This document shows, in pieces, positions 8,871 to 17,585 of a stretch of DNA of 64,000 bases. The stretch spans positions 3,289,001 to 3,353,000 of the forward strand of contig NZ_CP071612.1 in the NCBI RefSeq assembly GCF_017357245.1, written 5' to 3'. The notes beneath the pieces are model-generated. The model was not told where the DNA came from, ran no database searches, and saw nothing but the letters and a program-made list of their open reading frames with translations. The translations under genes and the position numbers were made by a program. Origin of the DNA: Rhizobium bangladeshense. GTDB lineage: Bacteria > Pseudomonadota > Alphaproteobacteria > Rhizobiales > Rhizobiaceae. Numbering within the stretch: position 1 is the stretch's first letter; each line of letters begins with the position of its first letter.

Positions 8871-9014
8871 TGATTCAGCGGCGCGGTGGACAGGACGCCG
8901 TCGCATCGGCCGCTCATCAACATCTTTCGAATGATTGGCGAAGAGACCGGTAAGAAGCTCCTTGCGGAAGGCTTCGCTCGCAGCTGGAGCCCGAGGCGAC
9001 GCAACGATTGGTGA
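8870..9014 (+). pseudogene. second SNase-like C-terminal remnant
   Basis: The end of this stretch reads ETGKKLLAEGFARSWSPRRRNDW then TGA, the same C-terminal pattern as the remnant ending at 1176 (IGKRMLKEGFARKWNPEQRND). Nucleotide similarity continues upstream (TTCAGCGGCGCGG is shared with 1031-1043 of the first copy). The N-terminal nuclease core is absent, so only a fragment remains. Confidence 0.6.
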
Positions 9015-9133
9015 AGTCGAATAGGATGGCCGCCCAACGTACAGGAGATACAATGCTTGGGGTATAGCAAAGTGATCGCTGAGCAGCCCACCTCAATGTT
9101 ACGAAATATTACTGCAAGTAGAAGTCAATTTAT

Positions 9134-9149
9134 GTTTTCGTGCGAAAAC
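9134..9149. promoter_or_regulatory. 16-bp perfect inverted repeat, possible operator
   Basis: GTTTTCG, TG, CGAAAAC: two perfect 7-base half-sites in AT-rich DNA, upstream of the frames at 9168 and 9434. No T-run follows, so a protein-binding site is more likely than a terminator. The binding protein is unknown. Confidence 0.35.
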
Positions 9150-9167
9150 CAAAAATAGATCCATTAG

Positions 9168-9518
9168 TTGAAAAACTCATTTCGTCGAGTGCGCATCGAC
9201 GCCGCGGCACGCCGGCGCATTCGGCAAAAGCGCCGAACCGGCAGACGATGGTTGGCCATTGGAGTCCCCGCAGCAATCGCGGCCGCAGTGGCCGCATGGA
9301 TGGCGTTAGAGTATCCGCTAACACTGACCTCTCCTGCAGGCGCCGGTGCGATGCAGATTTTGGCGGAATGTTCGCCCAAGATGCGCCAATCGTCGAACGA
9401 CAGGATGCATAAAACATTATTGAAAGGTCATTCATGGAACGGCTTGAACGCGATGCACCATTTCCTACCAAAATGCAGGGCCGTTGGACGGATGTGGAAG
9501 ATTCAGATTCGGAGTTGA
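9168..9518 (+). CDS. possible decayed membrane-anchored small protein
   Basis: From a TTG, the frame gives a very basic N-terminus (RRRIRQKRRTGRRW) followed by a credible membrane segment (LAIGVPAAIAAAVAAWMAL). After about residue 65 the protein loses character and runs out of frame into the next gene, overlapping it by 85 bases. This looks like the N-terminal part of a secreted or anchored protein whose C-terminal domain has been lost. Low certainty. Confidence 0.25.
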   Translation: MKNSFRRVRIDAAARRRIRQKRRTGRRWLAIGVPAAIAAAVAAWMALEYPLTLTSPAGAGAMQILAECSPKMRQSSNDRMHKTLLKGHSWNGLNAMHHFLPKCRAVGRMWKIQIRS

Positions 9519-9745
9519 TAGTTCAGGGCATCGAAATCATCTGCTTCGGCGAAACGATCTCTTACGACTACAAGCTGGTCGATGTGGTTGATGGCGCGCT
9601 AACCGTCAGCCTAAAGATAGACAATCAAACCGCTGAGGACGCCTTCCAGCGCGCCAACATCACCGAGTTGGTGATCACGCCTGAAGGCGATTTCCACGCA
9701 TATAATGTCAAGTTCGCCAGCCAGTTCGAACGGGCCGTGGGCTAA
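9434..9745 (+). CDS. hypothetical protein (103 aa)
   Basis: ATG at 9434, seven bases after AAAGGTC. The protein is acidic, beta-rich and small, with MQGRWTDVEDSDSEL then VQGIEIICFG. This resembles short rhizobial proteins of unknown function with one compact domain. No signal peptide. It is followed by an adenylate-cyclase remnant and stands alone. Confidence 0.65.
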   Translation: MERLERDAPFPTKMQGRWTDVEDSDSELIVQGIEIICFGETISYDYKLVDVVDGALTVSLKIDNQTAEDAFQRANITELVITPEGDFHAYNVKFASQFERAVG

Positions 9746-9785
9746 CCGCCTCCATTGCATAGCCGCCTTTATGAGTTCACGGCCT

Positions 9786-10196
9786 AAGTGCCGACAAGAG
9801 CCTGGGCTACATGGGAGAAGGGCTGGCGAACGACGCCATCGCAATCCTCTCGCGCTTTTCGGACATTGCGGTCGTCTCCCGAACGTCGTCGTTTGCATAC
9901 CAGGACAAGCAAGGCGACAGCCGCGCAGGACCGAGCATTGGCCTGGTTCGTCAACTACACGCGAGGCGGTCGAGGCGCTGGAGGCCACGGAATTCGCCGA
10001 CGCGCCATTGCAACTAGCCGTCGCCTATATACGGCTGGGACGCGAGGCAGACGCCCGCACTGCCGTCGAGAAGATGCTCAAGTCAGCTCCGACCGCGACG
10101 ATCCAGTCGTGGCGGCAGACCTGGAACTTCCGAGATCCTTCTATTATGGATCAAGCCGCGGCAGACCTCGCGCGCGCCGGCCTTCCGCCGCAATAG
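9786..10196 (+). pseudogene. remnant of a class III adenylate cyclase/TPR protein
   Basis: One frame near 9800-9930 reads GYMGEGLANDAIAILSRFSD and then VVSRTSSFAYQDK, the TolB-like stretch that follows the cyclase domain in rhizobial CyaA-type proteins. A second frame from about 9965 reads LQLAVAYIRLGREADARTAV and ends in an Arg/Trp-rich tail at TAG 10194-10196, the usual TPR C-terminus. The cyclase domain itself and most TPR units are gone, and the two pieces are out of frame, so this is an internally deleted relic. Confidence 0.65.
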
Positions 10197-10332
10197 GCTG
10201 TCGAGGGTATTCAGCCTTCGTGGCGGATTCCATTCGTGCCGCGGTCTGCCCATGGGCAGGTTTGGCAGAGCCCCGGCGGAACTTTTGCGTGCCTTCTCCA
10301 ATTTAGCCAGTACTTGTTCGGAGATGTGCGCC

Positions 10333-11853
10333 ATGAATGTGAGCGACGAAAGAACTGTCTCCTTGTGGGCCCCGCTCAGGGTTATGCCCGACGCCATCCC
10401 ACTCACGCGGAACGATGAGGCCGATGCCGTAGTCATCGGTTCCGGAATTGCCGGTTTGTCGGTAGCCTATGAGCTCGCCCTTGCGAGGCAGAAGGTGGTT
10501 GTCATTGATCGCGGCCAGATAGGCAGCGGCATGACGGCCCGCACGACGGCGCATCTGTCATCCATATGCGACGACTATTTCTCCAAGTTGATCGATCTTC
10601 GGGGGCGGGAACTGGCCCGGCAGTTTTATGAGAGCCAATCGGCTGCGATCGACCGTATCGAAACGATCCAAGGGAGCGAAGGCATCGCCTGTGATTTCCG
10701 ACGTGTCGACGGGTTCCTGTTTCCATCGTCCGAAGGAGAGGAAGCCGATCTCGAACGCGAACTCGGCGCCGCGCTGCAAATCGACGTCGCGGTCGAAAAC
10801 GTCACGGGTCTGCCATTTGCGGGATGCGCTGCGACATCAGCACTTCGCTATGCCCGTCAGGCGACATTCCATCCGCTCAAATATCTCCGTGGACTGACGG
10901 CGGGCATTCGCGCCCGCGGCGGGAAGCTCTTCTGCGACACAGTGGTCGAGCAGGTGGAGGAGACCGAGGAGCGTGTCCGTGTGTCGACGAACTCAGGCTT
11001 CACCGTCACCGGCAAATGGGCAGTGGTCGCCACAAATTCACCGATCAATGACCGCGTCGCCATTCACACGAAGCAAGCGCCGTATCGGACCTATGCGATG
11101 TCCTTCGAGATCGAACGCGGGGCCATCGCAGATGGGCTCTACTGGGACATGGAAGATCCCTACCATTACGTGCGTCTGCAACCCGGTGACGGCGCGAGGG
11201 ACTTTCTCATCGTCGGCGGCGAAGACCACAAAACAGGAGCCGTCGACGATGCTTCAGAGCGCTTCGCGGCTTTGACGGCCTGGACCAGGCGTCTGATCCC
11301 CGATATTGGCGCCGAGACCCATCGTTGGTCGGGCCAGGTCATGGAGACGATTGACTATGCCGCCTTCATCGGCCGCAATCCCGGCAATGAACGTGTGTTC
11401 GTCATCACCGGCGATTCCGGCGAAGGCATGACCCATGGCGTGGTCGCTTCGCTGTTGCTCCGCGATCTCGTTCTCAATGGCGACAGTCCGTGGCTGGAAC
11501 TTTACGAGCCCTCGCGCAAGACACCGCGGGCGATCGGCGATTACCTGATGGAGAATGCGACGGCGATCAAGAATTTCGCAGAGTATGTCGCACCCGGCGA
11601 ACTCGATTCCGTCGAAAAGTTACAGCCCGGAGAAGGCGCCATTGTCCGGGAGGGCCTCACCAAAATCGCCGCTTTCCGAACAGAAGATGGGACGCTCTAC
11701 AAGCAATCGGCATCTTGCACACACATTGGCTGCCACGTGCACTGGAATTCCCTGGAGCGCTGCTGGGACTGTCCTTGCCATGGCTCACATTTCGCCGTCG
11801 ACGGCACCGCTTTGAATGGCCCGGCCGTCTCGCCCTTGGGTGACGTTCGATAG
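10333..11853 (+). CDS. FAD-dependent oxidoreductase with C-terminal Rieske [2Fe-2S] domain
   Basis: 506 residues from the ATG at 10333 (CGGAG lies at a good distance; 10324 is possible). N-terminal DAO-type FAD fold: VVIGSGIAGLSVAYELA, and GDSGEGMTHG near the end of the FAD domain. C-terminal Rieske domain: CTHIGC (ligands Cys462, His464) and CPCHGS (ligands Cys480, His483), followed by LNGPAVSPL. This is the known layout of bacterial glycine/D-amino-acid-oxidase-like proteins fused to a Rieske unit, probably a cytoplasmic oxidoreductase. Substrate unknown. Confidence 0.88.
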   Translation: MNVSDERTVSLWAPLRVMPDAIPLTRNDEADAVVIGSGIAGLSVAYELALARQKVVVIDRGQIGSGMTARTTAHLSSICDDYFSKLIDLRGRELARQFYESQSAAIDRIETIQGSEGIACDFRRVDGFLFPSSEGEEADLERELGAALQIDVAVENVTGLPFAGCAATSALRYARQATFHPLKYLRGLTAGIRARGGKLFCDTVVEQVEETEERVRVSTNSGFTVTGKWAVVATNSPINDRVAIHTKQAPYRTYAMSFEIERGAIADGLYWDMEDPYHYVRLQPGDGARDFLIVGGEDHKTGAVDDASERFAALTAWTRRLIPDIGAETHRWSGQVMETIDYAAFIGRNPGNERVFVITGDSGEGMTHGVVASLLLRDLVLNGDSPWLELYEPSRKTPRAIGDYLMENATAIKNFAEYVAPGELDSVEKLQPGEGAIVREGLTKIAAFRTEDGTLYKQSASCTHIGCHVHWNSLERCWDCPCHGSHFAVDGTALNGPAVSPLGDVR

Positions 11854-12183
11854 CCTCTTCGCCGCTCGCAGAGGTCCGACACGCGTTTAAGACGATCGCG
11901 CCCAGAAGCTGTTCTTCGCGCATCCGGCGAGAAGGGTGCGACGGAAAGTCGGGTTCTAAGGGTGCCTCCCACGTGAGAGGGTCACTTCTTCCCCGCTACT
12001 GACGGCTTTCGACAGGATGTCTCATGCAAAACCTCCACGACCGAAAGGTTGATGGCTCCCTCTGCATGCGCACCAAAGCTCAGCGTGGTGCGAACAGCAA
12101 TAAGCTTGACGCCGCGGGCATCTTCAGTTCACCAAGTTTCCACATCCGCCTGTTAGCAATTTATTGACCATAAGCTGGCTTTA
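11854..12183. other. intergenic spacer
   Basis: No protein-like frame with a start signal, no strong hairpin and no repeat copy recognised. It must carry the promoter for the gene that begins near 12184. Confidence 0.35.
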
Positions 12184-13620
12184 TTGAGCCTGATGGATGC
12201 GGAGTTTTCCCGCCCGTCGTCGAGTGTTTGGTGTAGGACGGGTTTGTTCGTGTTGAAGTATTCACTGCAGAGTTTGTCGGTCGGAGCCTTGGGCGGAATT
12301 GCCGCGCTCCTCTCACGCGCGGAACGCTTCGCAGCGCAGACCATTCTGCCGGCTCTGATTGCGCTGCCGGCGCTTGTCGCTTCTGCATCCTTGGCCTCGG
12401 CGGAAGATCGGGCGCTCAAGCTGTTCTTTACCCATACGGGCGAGAGAGCCACGATCACCTACAAGCGGGATGGAAAGTTCGATTCACGGGGCCTTGCCCA
12501 GATCAACCGGTTTCTGCGCGACTGGCGCAGGAACGAGCCAACCCGCATGGATCCGCGGCTGCTCGACCTTGTCTGGGAGGTGTATAGGAAGAGCGGCGGC
12601 AAGGACTATATCCACGTCGTCTCCGCCTATCGTTCCCCCGCCACCAACAACATGCTGCGCAACCGCTCGCGCAGCACCGGCGTCGCCAAGAAGAGCCAGC
12701 ATATGCTGGGCAAGGCGATGGATTTCTACGTTCCCGGCGTGAAGCTCTCGACGCTGCGTGCTGTTGCCATGCAGATGCAAGTCGGCGGTGTGGGCTATTA
12801 TCCGACCTCGGGGTCGCCCTTCGTGCATCTCGACGTCGGCAACGTCAGGGCCTGGCCCCGCATGTCGCGACAGGAACTCGCGCGCATCTTCCCGGACGGT
12901 AAGACGATGCATCTTCCGGCCGATGGCCGGCCGCTGCCGGGATATAATCAGGCGGTTGCGAACTACAGGAAGCGCGTCACTTCCACCTCGATAGAGATCG
13001 CCAGCACCGCCGGAGAGGACGAAGAGGTGGCGGCCTCGACGCCGCCGAGGCGCGACGCCGCAGACAGCAAGCTGGTGACGGCGCTTCTGCCGACGCCGAA
13101 AAGCCGGGCATTGAATGCGCTGGCACTACAGACCGGCGCCGGCGAGCCGGATGACAAGGACTCCGCTCCGGACCTTGCATCTTTCCAGGTTCCGATACCG
13201 GCGATGCGCCCGGTAGCCCCCGCGCAGGATGCGGCCGCAGACGACAGGCTGGAGACTGCCTCGATCGGCCCGATTGCCGCGCTTCCGGAGAGACGGCCGC
13301 CTGCACTGCCGGTCCACGCCCGCTTCAATCCCGTCATTGCTGCACAGCAGACCTCCAGGCAGGGCGCTGATATGATCGCCTCCCTGCCCATGACCGCTTC
13401 CTGGGAGGAAGCCGATTTCCTTGGATCGACTTCGGAAGCGGCGTTGCTGCAATGGGCGCTGCATTCTCCGGGCGAAGCGATCGGCTTGAGCGCGCCTCGC
13501 CTTTCCCCCCGCACGGTTCACCGTGAGGCGGATGTCGCGGCGTCAGGCGTGGCTGTCCCCCCGGTCGCCGCCAGAGGCCCGTTCGACGCCAGCCGGTTTG
13601 CCTCGCCGCCGGAGGGCTGA
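12184..13620 (+). CDS. DUF882 / peptidase M15-like secreted protein
   Basis: The catalytic-type domain has VVSAYRSPATNNMLR, SQHMLGKAMDFYVPG and GSPFVHLDVGNVRAWPR, the His, Asp, His pattern of the M15 (YcbK/DUF882) fold, which binds zinc and in relatives acts on peptidoglycan. An N-terminal hydrophobic stretch ending ALVASASLASA looks like a signal peptide. A long Ala/Pro-rich, probably disordered C-terminal half follows. The start is uncertain: TTG 12184, ATG 12193 or GTG 12250 (with AGGACG upstream); the last gives the most normal signal peptide. Confidence 0.85.
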   Translation: MSLMDAEFSRPSSSVWCRTGLFVLKYSLQSLSVGALGGIAALLSRAERFAAQTILPALIALPALVASASLASAEDRALKLFFTHTGERATITYKRDGKFDSRGLAQINRFLRDWRRNEPTRMDPRLLDLVWEVYRKSGGKDYIHVVSAYRSPATNNMLRNRSRSTGVAKKSQHMLGKAMDFYVPGVKLSTLRAVAMQMQVGGVGYYPTSGSPFVHLDVGNVRAWPRMSRQELARIFPDGKTMHLPADGRPLPGYNQAVANYRKRVTSTSIEIASTAGEDEEVAASTPPRRDAADSKLVTALLPTPKSRALNALALQTGAGEPDDKDSAPDLASFQVPIPAMRPVAPAQDAAADDRLETASIGPIAALPERRPPALPVHARFNPVIAAQQTSRQGADMIASLPMTASWEEADFLGSTSEAALLQWALHSPGEAIGLSAPRLSPRTVHREADVAASGVAVPPVAARGPFDASRFASPPEG

Positions 13621-14085
13621 GCTCGATCATGAGGGCTTGACGCGGTTGCAATCGCGGCCGAGATCTGCAAACCGGTCCCCTGCTTCCTTTTCGCTGCCCT
13701 AATCATTTAGACCAACGGGCGCTCCATGTCGCAAAACCGATAACGTGGCTCGAGCGAGCATATTGCAGCAGTTACGCATTGCACCCGCCCAACTTCGATA
13801 TTTTGCCGATTTCGGACGCGCCATGGTGGGGCGCAATGACAGGGTGCCATTGGCGGCAGTTGACGCCTTCTCGCTTCTGGAACGGCCCATAGAACCAGGC
13901 GCATAATGCAATCTGGTGGGAATGCCGATTTACAACAACGCAGAAAATAAGGATTGAAATCGGCCCCGACCACAAATCTTTTGTCAGGCCGGACTGTTCT
14001 CTGCCAAGATCTCTATGTTAGGCAGCCCAAAAGCGCCAATCTTGCGCGCGACAAGTGACGCTCTCGATATCGAAGGCCGCTAACA
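13621..14085. other. intergenic spacer
   Basis: No gene supported. The DNA becomes richer in A and T toward 13900-14040 and contains the promoter region of the acyltransferase gene. No repeat copy or strong hairpin seen. Confidence 0.35.
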
Positions 14086-16062
14086 TTGAAGGTTTACAGA
14101 CCAGAGATCGATGGCTTGAGGGCCATATCGGTTATAGCCGTTATCCTTTATCACGCCGAGTTCACCGTCGCCGGCCGCACGCTGCTTCGAGGCGGGTACA
14201 TTGGCGTCGATATATTTTTTGTGATCAGCGGCTTCCTGATCTCCAAAATCTTGCTGACAGAACTCGAGGCAACGGGGCGCATTGATTTCCTCAAATTCTA
14301 TGCCCGGCGCGCGCGACGAATCCTGCCCGCGCTGTTCGCAGTCATTCTCACGACAATGCCCTTCGCCTACTGTTTGTTGTTGCCGTCGGAACTCCTGGAC
14401 TACGCCAACTCCATAGGCTCGTCGCTCCTGTTTGGATCGAATATCTATTTCTATTCTACGGCGGCTCTGTACGGAGAGCCCAGCACCCTTCTCAAGCCCT
14501 TTCTGCACACCTGGTCGTTGAGCGTCGAGGAGCAATTTTATATCGGATTTCCGGTCTTATTGCTGATCGTGCGCCGATACCTGAGATCAAGGTTTTTGCC
14601 GTGCGTGTTGCTGGTGGCATCCCTCAGCTTTGTATTGTGTGTCGTAACGGTACGGTATGATCAGCAACAGGCCTTTTACTCCCCACTCACCCGGGCCTGG
14701 GAACTGCTGGCCGGAACACTTCTCGCCTATCACGAGGTGAGGCGTGGGCGAACTCGGCCTCGGCCTTTGCTCGCGGCAGCCGGGTTTGTACTCGTTCTTG
14801 GTTCGCTCATCCTGTTCAGAAAGGACACGGTTCACCCCGGCCTGTTGACTGCGATCCCAGTCATCGGGACCTGTCTGGTGCTCGCATTCGCCGGCCATCA
14901 GAACGCAGTCGGGCGCCTGTTGGCTTCTCGGCCTGCGGCGCTCACCGGACTCGTATCCTACTCTTTATATCTATGGCATTACCCGATCTTCGCCTTCTGG
15001 CGGCAGACAGACGTGCACTTCAGCAATGGCGATAAGTTTCTTGCCGTCGCAGTCACGGTCCTGGTCGCGGTCGTGAGCTTTGTCGTCGTCGAAAAGCCCC
15101 TTCGCCACACCAGGAAAAGCCGCGTTCTCTGGATCACCCTGAGCTCATCAGTTGCGACCATCACGGCTGCTGTCGTGTCAGCAGTCTCTATGGCGGGCTT
15201 TCCCCACAGGTTGGATGAAGTCTATCCACCTCTCGCGCAGACGAACGAAGCACGGCTCGAAAGCACTTTTCACAGCCTGAACAACGACATCCAGCCTGGG
15301 AAGCCCATTATCTTCATAATTGGGGACTCGCACGCCAGAAACTGGTCAATCGCGCTGAAAAATTACATTGATGCCGACCGGTATGAAATCGTGTCAATCA
15401 GCTACTTAAACTGCCTGGTCGAGATCAAGAACGATATCGTCAGGGCCCCCTCTCGCGCCAGCATTTACGATCAGTACTGCATTCCCTTTGAAAGATACGT
15501 CAACGACAAATCATTGCTCAGCCGAACGAAAGCGATTTTCCTCACGAGCCTTCGGCCTTTTGAGTACACCGTCAACCCATTCAGGTTCGAGCTTATTTCC
15601 TGGATGAAAAGCCACTCGGATAACGCGCGAGTTTTCGTTTTCGGAAATTATTTCCAGCTCAAGGAATCGCAGTCGTGCCTGGGGCTCATGTTTCAGAGAA
15701 AATCCGATGCCTCCATATGCCTGCGGGAAGCGAGCTATCCGCCGGCCAACCAGCCCTTGGAGCAACTGCCGTTTTTCCCATCTGACCTTGCATTCACCTA
15801 CGTCGATATCGTCAAGCTTCACTGCGATTACAACAAGGAGAAATGCCTAACGAGCAGCAGGGGTGTTCCGTTCATCACAGACTGGAACCATCTGACAGCG
15901 GAATTTCTGACAACCCTGATTGGTGACATTCTGGAAAAGAGAACCGCCGACCTACGGGTCGACGGTCTGCTCGATTTCCTGGTGCCGCCGCACGCCAGAC
16001 TATCCGAACGAACTGCAAGTTCTCAGCCGAACGACGGTTCGACGTCTTCGGCTTCTCCATAA
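14086..16062 (+). CDS. acyltransferase 3 with C-terminal SGNH domain (OafA-like)
   Basis: 658 residues from a TTG start at 14086. The N-terminal integral-membrane part begins YRPEIDGLRAISVIAVILYH and contains FFVISGFLIS and the loop LHTWSLSVEEQFY, all hallmarks of acyltransferase family 3; about ten hydrophobic segments follow. The C-terminal periplasmic SGNH domain has FIIGDSHARNW (nucleophile Ser) and DWNHLT (Asp and His). Relatives O-acetylate surface polysaccharides: the membrane part hands the acetyl group across and the SGNH part transfers it. Not in an obvious operon. Confidence 0.9.
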   Translation: MKVYRPEIDGLRAISVIAVILYHAEFTVAGRTLLRGGYIGVDIFFVISGFLISKILLTELEATGRIDFLKFYARRARRILPALFAVILTTMPFAYCLLLPSELLDYANSIGSSLLFGSNIYFYSTAALYGEPSTLLKPFLHTWSLSVEEQFYIGFPVLLLIVRRYLRSRFLPCVLLVASLSFVLCVVTVRYDQQQAFYSPLTRAWELLAGTLLAYHEVRRGRTRPRPLLAAAGFVLVLGSLILFRKDTVHPGLLTAIPVIGTCLVLAFAGHQNAVGRLLASRPAALTGLVSYSLYLWHYPIFAFWRQTDVHFSNGDKFLAVAVTVLVAVVSFVVVEKPLRHTRKSRVLWITLSSSVATITAAVVSAVSMAGFPHRLDEVYPPLAQTNEARLESTFHSLNNDIQPGKPIIFIIGDSHARNWSIALKNYIDADRYEIVSISYLNCLVEIKNDIVRAPSRASIYDQYCIPFERYVNDKSLLSRTKAIFLTSLRPFEYTVNPFRFELISWMKSHSDNARVFVFGNYFQLKESQSCLGLMFQRKSDASICLREASYPPANQPLEQLPFFPSDLAFTYVDIVKLHCDYNKEKCLTSSRGVPFITDWNHLTAEFLTTLIGDILEKRTADLRVDGLLDFLVPPHARLSERTASSQPNDGSTSSASP

Positions 16063-16445
16063 GATTGAGCGGCGAGACGCCGGGCAGTATTGCCGGCTCT
16101 GATTGCGCTGGAAGCGGTAGAGCCACCATGTAGTTCTGCGTCCACTCAGTAGCATTCGTGAAACAATACTCTCAGATTGCAAAACCGCCGACGTGATGAA
16201 GAACGCCGACAAGCTTAAATATGCGATGTCTGGTTGAAAATTTTATCACTTATCGCAACGTCGGGAAAATGGTGAACTGTTCAACTCAATAGGAGCGACG
16301 TCAAAGATAATTATCCATTATCTTGGCTGCCGAATTGAAGCAATAATGAGCAGAATCCAAGGAACTTCTTCAAAGCAGGTTCGTTAGCAGAGTGGATGTG
16401 ATGGTCTCTTAGCCGAGGTCGCATCTGTCCTTTCCAAACCTTACC
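16063..16445. other. AT-rich intergenic spacer
   Basis: No coding frame supported. The segment 16200-16370 is markedly A+T rich for this replicon. The 3' end leads into the terminator at 16446, so a short non-coding transcript ending there is possible but not shown. Confidence 0.35.
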
Positions 16446-16474
16446 GGCCCCGCCAATCCAACGGGGCCTTTTTT
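16446..16474 (+). terminator. rho-independent terminator
   Basis: Stem GGCCCCG with CGGGGCC, nine-base loop, then six Ts. The nearest plus-strand gene ended at 16062, nearly 400 bases upstream. Like the hairpin near 2930, it lies directly before a copy of the dispersed repeat. Confidence 0.75.
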
Positions 16475-16499
16475 CAGGGTTACTTTGTTCTGTACGGCA

Positions 16500-16605
16500 C
16501 CGTACCGCAACTCTTTGCGACCCGCGGCCGTTAATCGCTCCGGATCGCGCAGAGGGAGCTCTCCTGTCTCCGCGCGCACCCCTGTTACTCTGTGCGATCC
16601 AACAA
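16500..16605. repeat. dispersed intergenic repeat, copy D
   Basis: Shares GGCCGTTAATCGC, CGGATCGCGCAGAGGGAGCT and CCCTGTTACTCTGTGCGATCCA with copies B and A in the same order and orientation. It lacks the 80-base block that ends A and B. Confidence 0.5.
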
Positions 16606-16652
16606 TCACTTAGGACATCGTCCCACGATCCGGGTGTGCCCGGGTAAGCCGA

Positions 16653-16940
16653 CTATCGCTCGCCGCCCCAGATGATCCGACCGCCATAGCGATAAACTGA
16701 TCGCTGCGCCTCACGACAGCTTGTCGGCGCAGGCTGATGGCCGGCAGGACGATCATCGAACCAGACCCGGCAGCGCACGGCGGCGGCAAAGTCCGCGGGG
16801 AATAAGGAATAGCCTCAGGAATCGTCACGGCGATCCAAGGCGTGGTAGGAGCCTTTGCCGCTCTCGTCCTTGTAGGGATCGGCAGGCGCGGGTGAGGCAA
16901 CCAAAGTCACGGCACCGGCAAGAAGAAGATATTTCAACAT
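16653..16940 (-). pseudogene. frameshifted small secreted protein
   Basis: Reading leftward from ATG at 16940, the protein starts with a signal peptide (MLKYLLLAGAVTLVASPAPA) and DPYKDESGKG, then stops after 41 residues. Beyond that stop another frame carries CRVWFDDRPAGHQPAP, then YRYGGRIIWGGER and a stop at 16653. I know the N-terminal DPYKDESGKG and the C-terminal CRVW..RPAGHQPPP blocks as parts of one small rhizobial exported protein. The linking Pro-rich piece lies in a third frame, so two or more frameshifts are present. Confidence 0.65.
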
Positions 16941-17039
16941 CGGCATACCTCGCAGTCTTGTCACAGCTGCCTTCTCATGTGCGCGCTGGTTGCCGGAACG
17001 AAATGCGCGGATGCCGATGGCGCGGAGAAGCTTGCCAGC

Positions 17040-17327
17040 TCAGTGGGCAACCGCAATCACGGGAATACCGGCTTCTTCCGCAGCGAGAATGAGTGCTGCG
17101 CGCGCCACATCGGGCGGGATATTGCCCTGGATGGCATCGAGGCATGTTTTTACAGCCGCTATATATTCTCGGCCATCGCCCGTCGGCCAGCCGTTGATCA
17201 GGGCATCGGCAACATCACTCAATGACCGAACCAGCCTGTGCTCTTCCTGACCGCTCATCACAAGCATCAGAGGAGCGAAATCTTCGCTTCTGCGCCAATC
17301 CACCATACCGACTGCCTGCATTGCCAT
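17040..17327 (-). CDS. DUF982-family protein
   Basis: 95 residues from ATG at 17327, chosen because TAAGGA precedes it; the frame is open further up to 17465 but that part is Arg/Gln-rich. The core reads SDVADALINGW, then EYIAAVKTCLDAIQGNIPPD and AARALILAAEEAGIPV-like sequence, the pattern of DUF982, a small family expanded in rhizobia. Biochemical role unknown. Confidence 0.78.
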   Translation of the reverse strand: MAMQAVGMVDWRRSEDFAPLMLVMSGQEEHRLVRSLSDVADALINGWPTGDGREYIAAVKTCLDAIQGNIPPDVARAALILAAEEAGIPVIAVAH

Positions 17328-17585
17328 TCGTTCCTTAACCTCACAAGAAGCCTCCATCCGCTGGAGAACGGGATCGCCAGATTGACGCTTCGCCGGGATG
17401 TGCCGCTGGCGTTGGCGAGAGCGACCAAGACCTTCCCGATGTCCCTTCAACAGGACGGGAAGCATCTAAGGCAAATGAGGGCGGGGGGAAGCCGGACCTA
17501 AGTCGGACTGGCAGGCCGGCACCCGCTATTTATATTTGCTTCATGTAACTTGTAGATCCGTGGAGGGGCGGAACAGGAGGAGGAG

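Noticed and set aside
13621..14085. Minus-strand frames of about 70-90 codons
   Set aside because: Overlapping alternatives without start signals; none shows conserved-looking sequence.
16380..16475. Possible tRNA or small RNA ending at the terminator
   Set aside because: I could not fold a cloverleaf or find tRNA landmarks. A small RNA remains possible, but only the terminator is supported.
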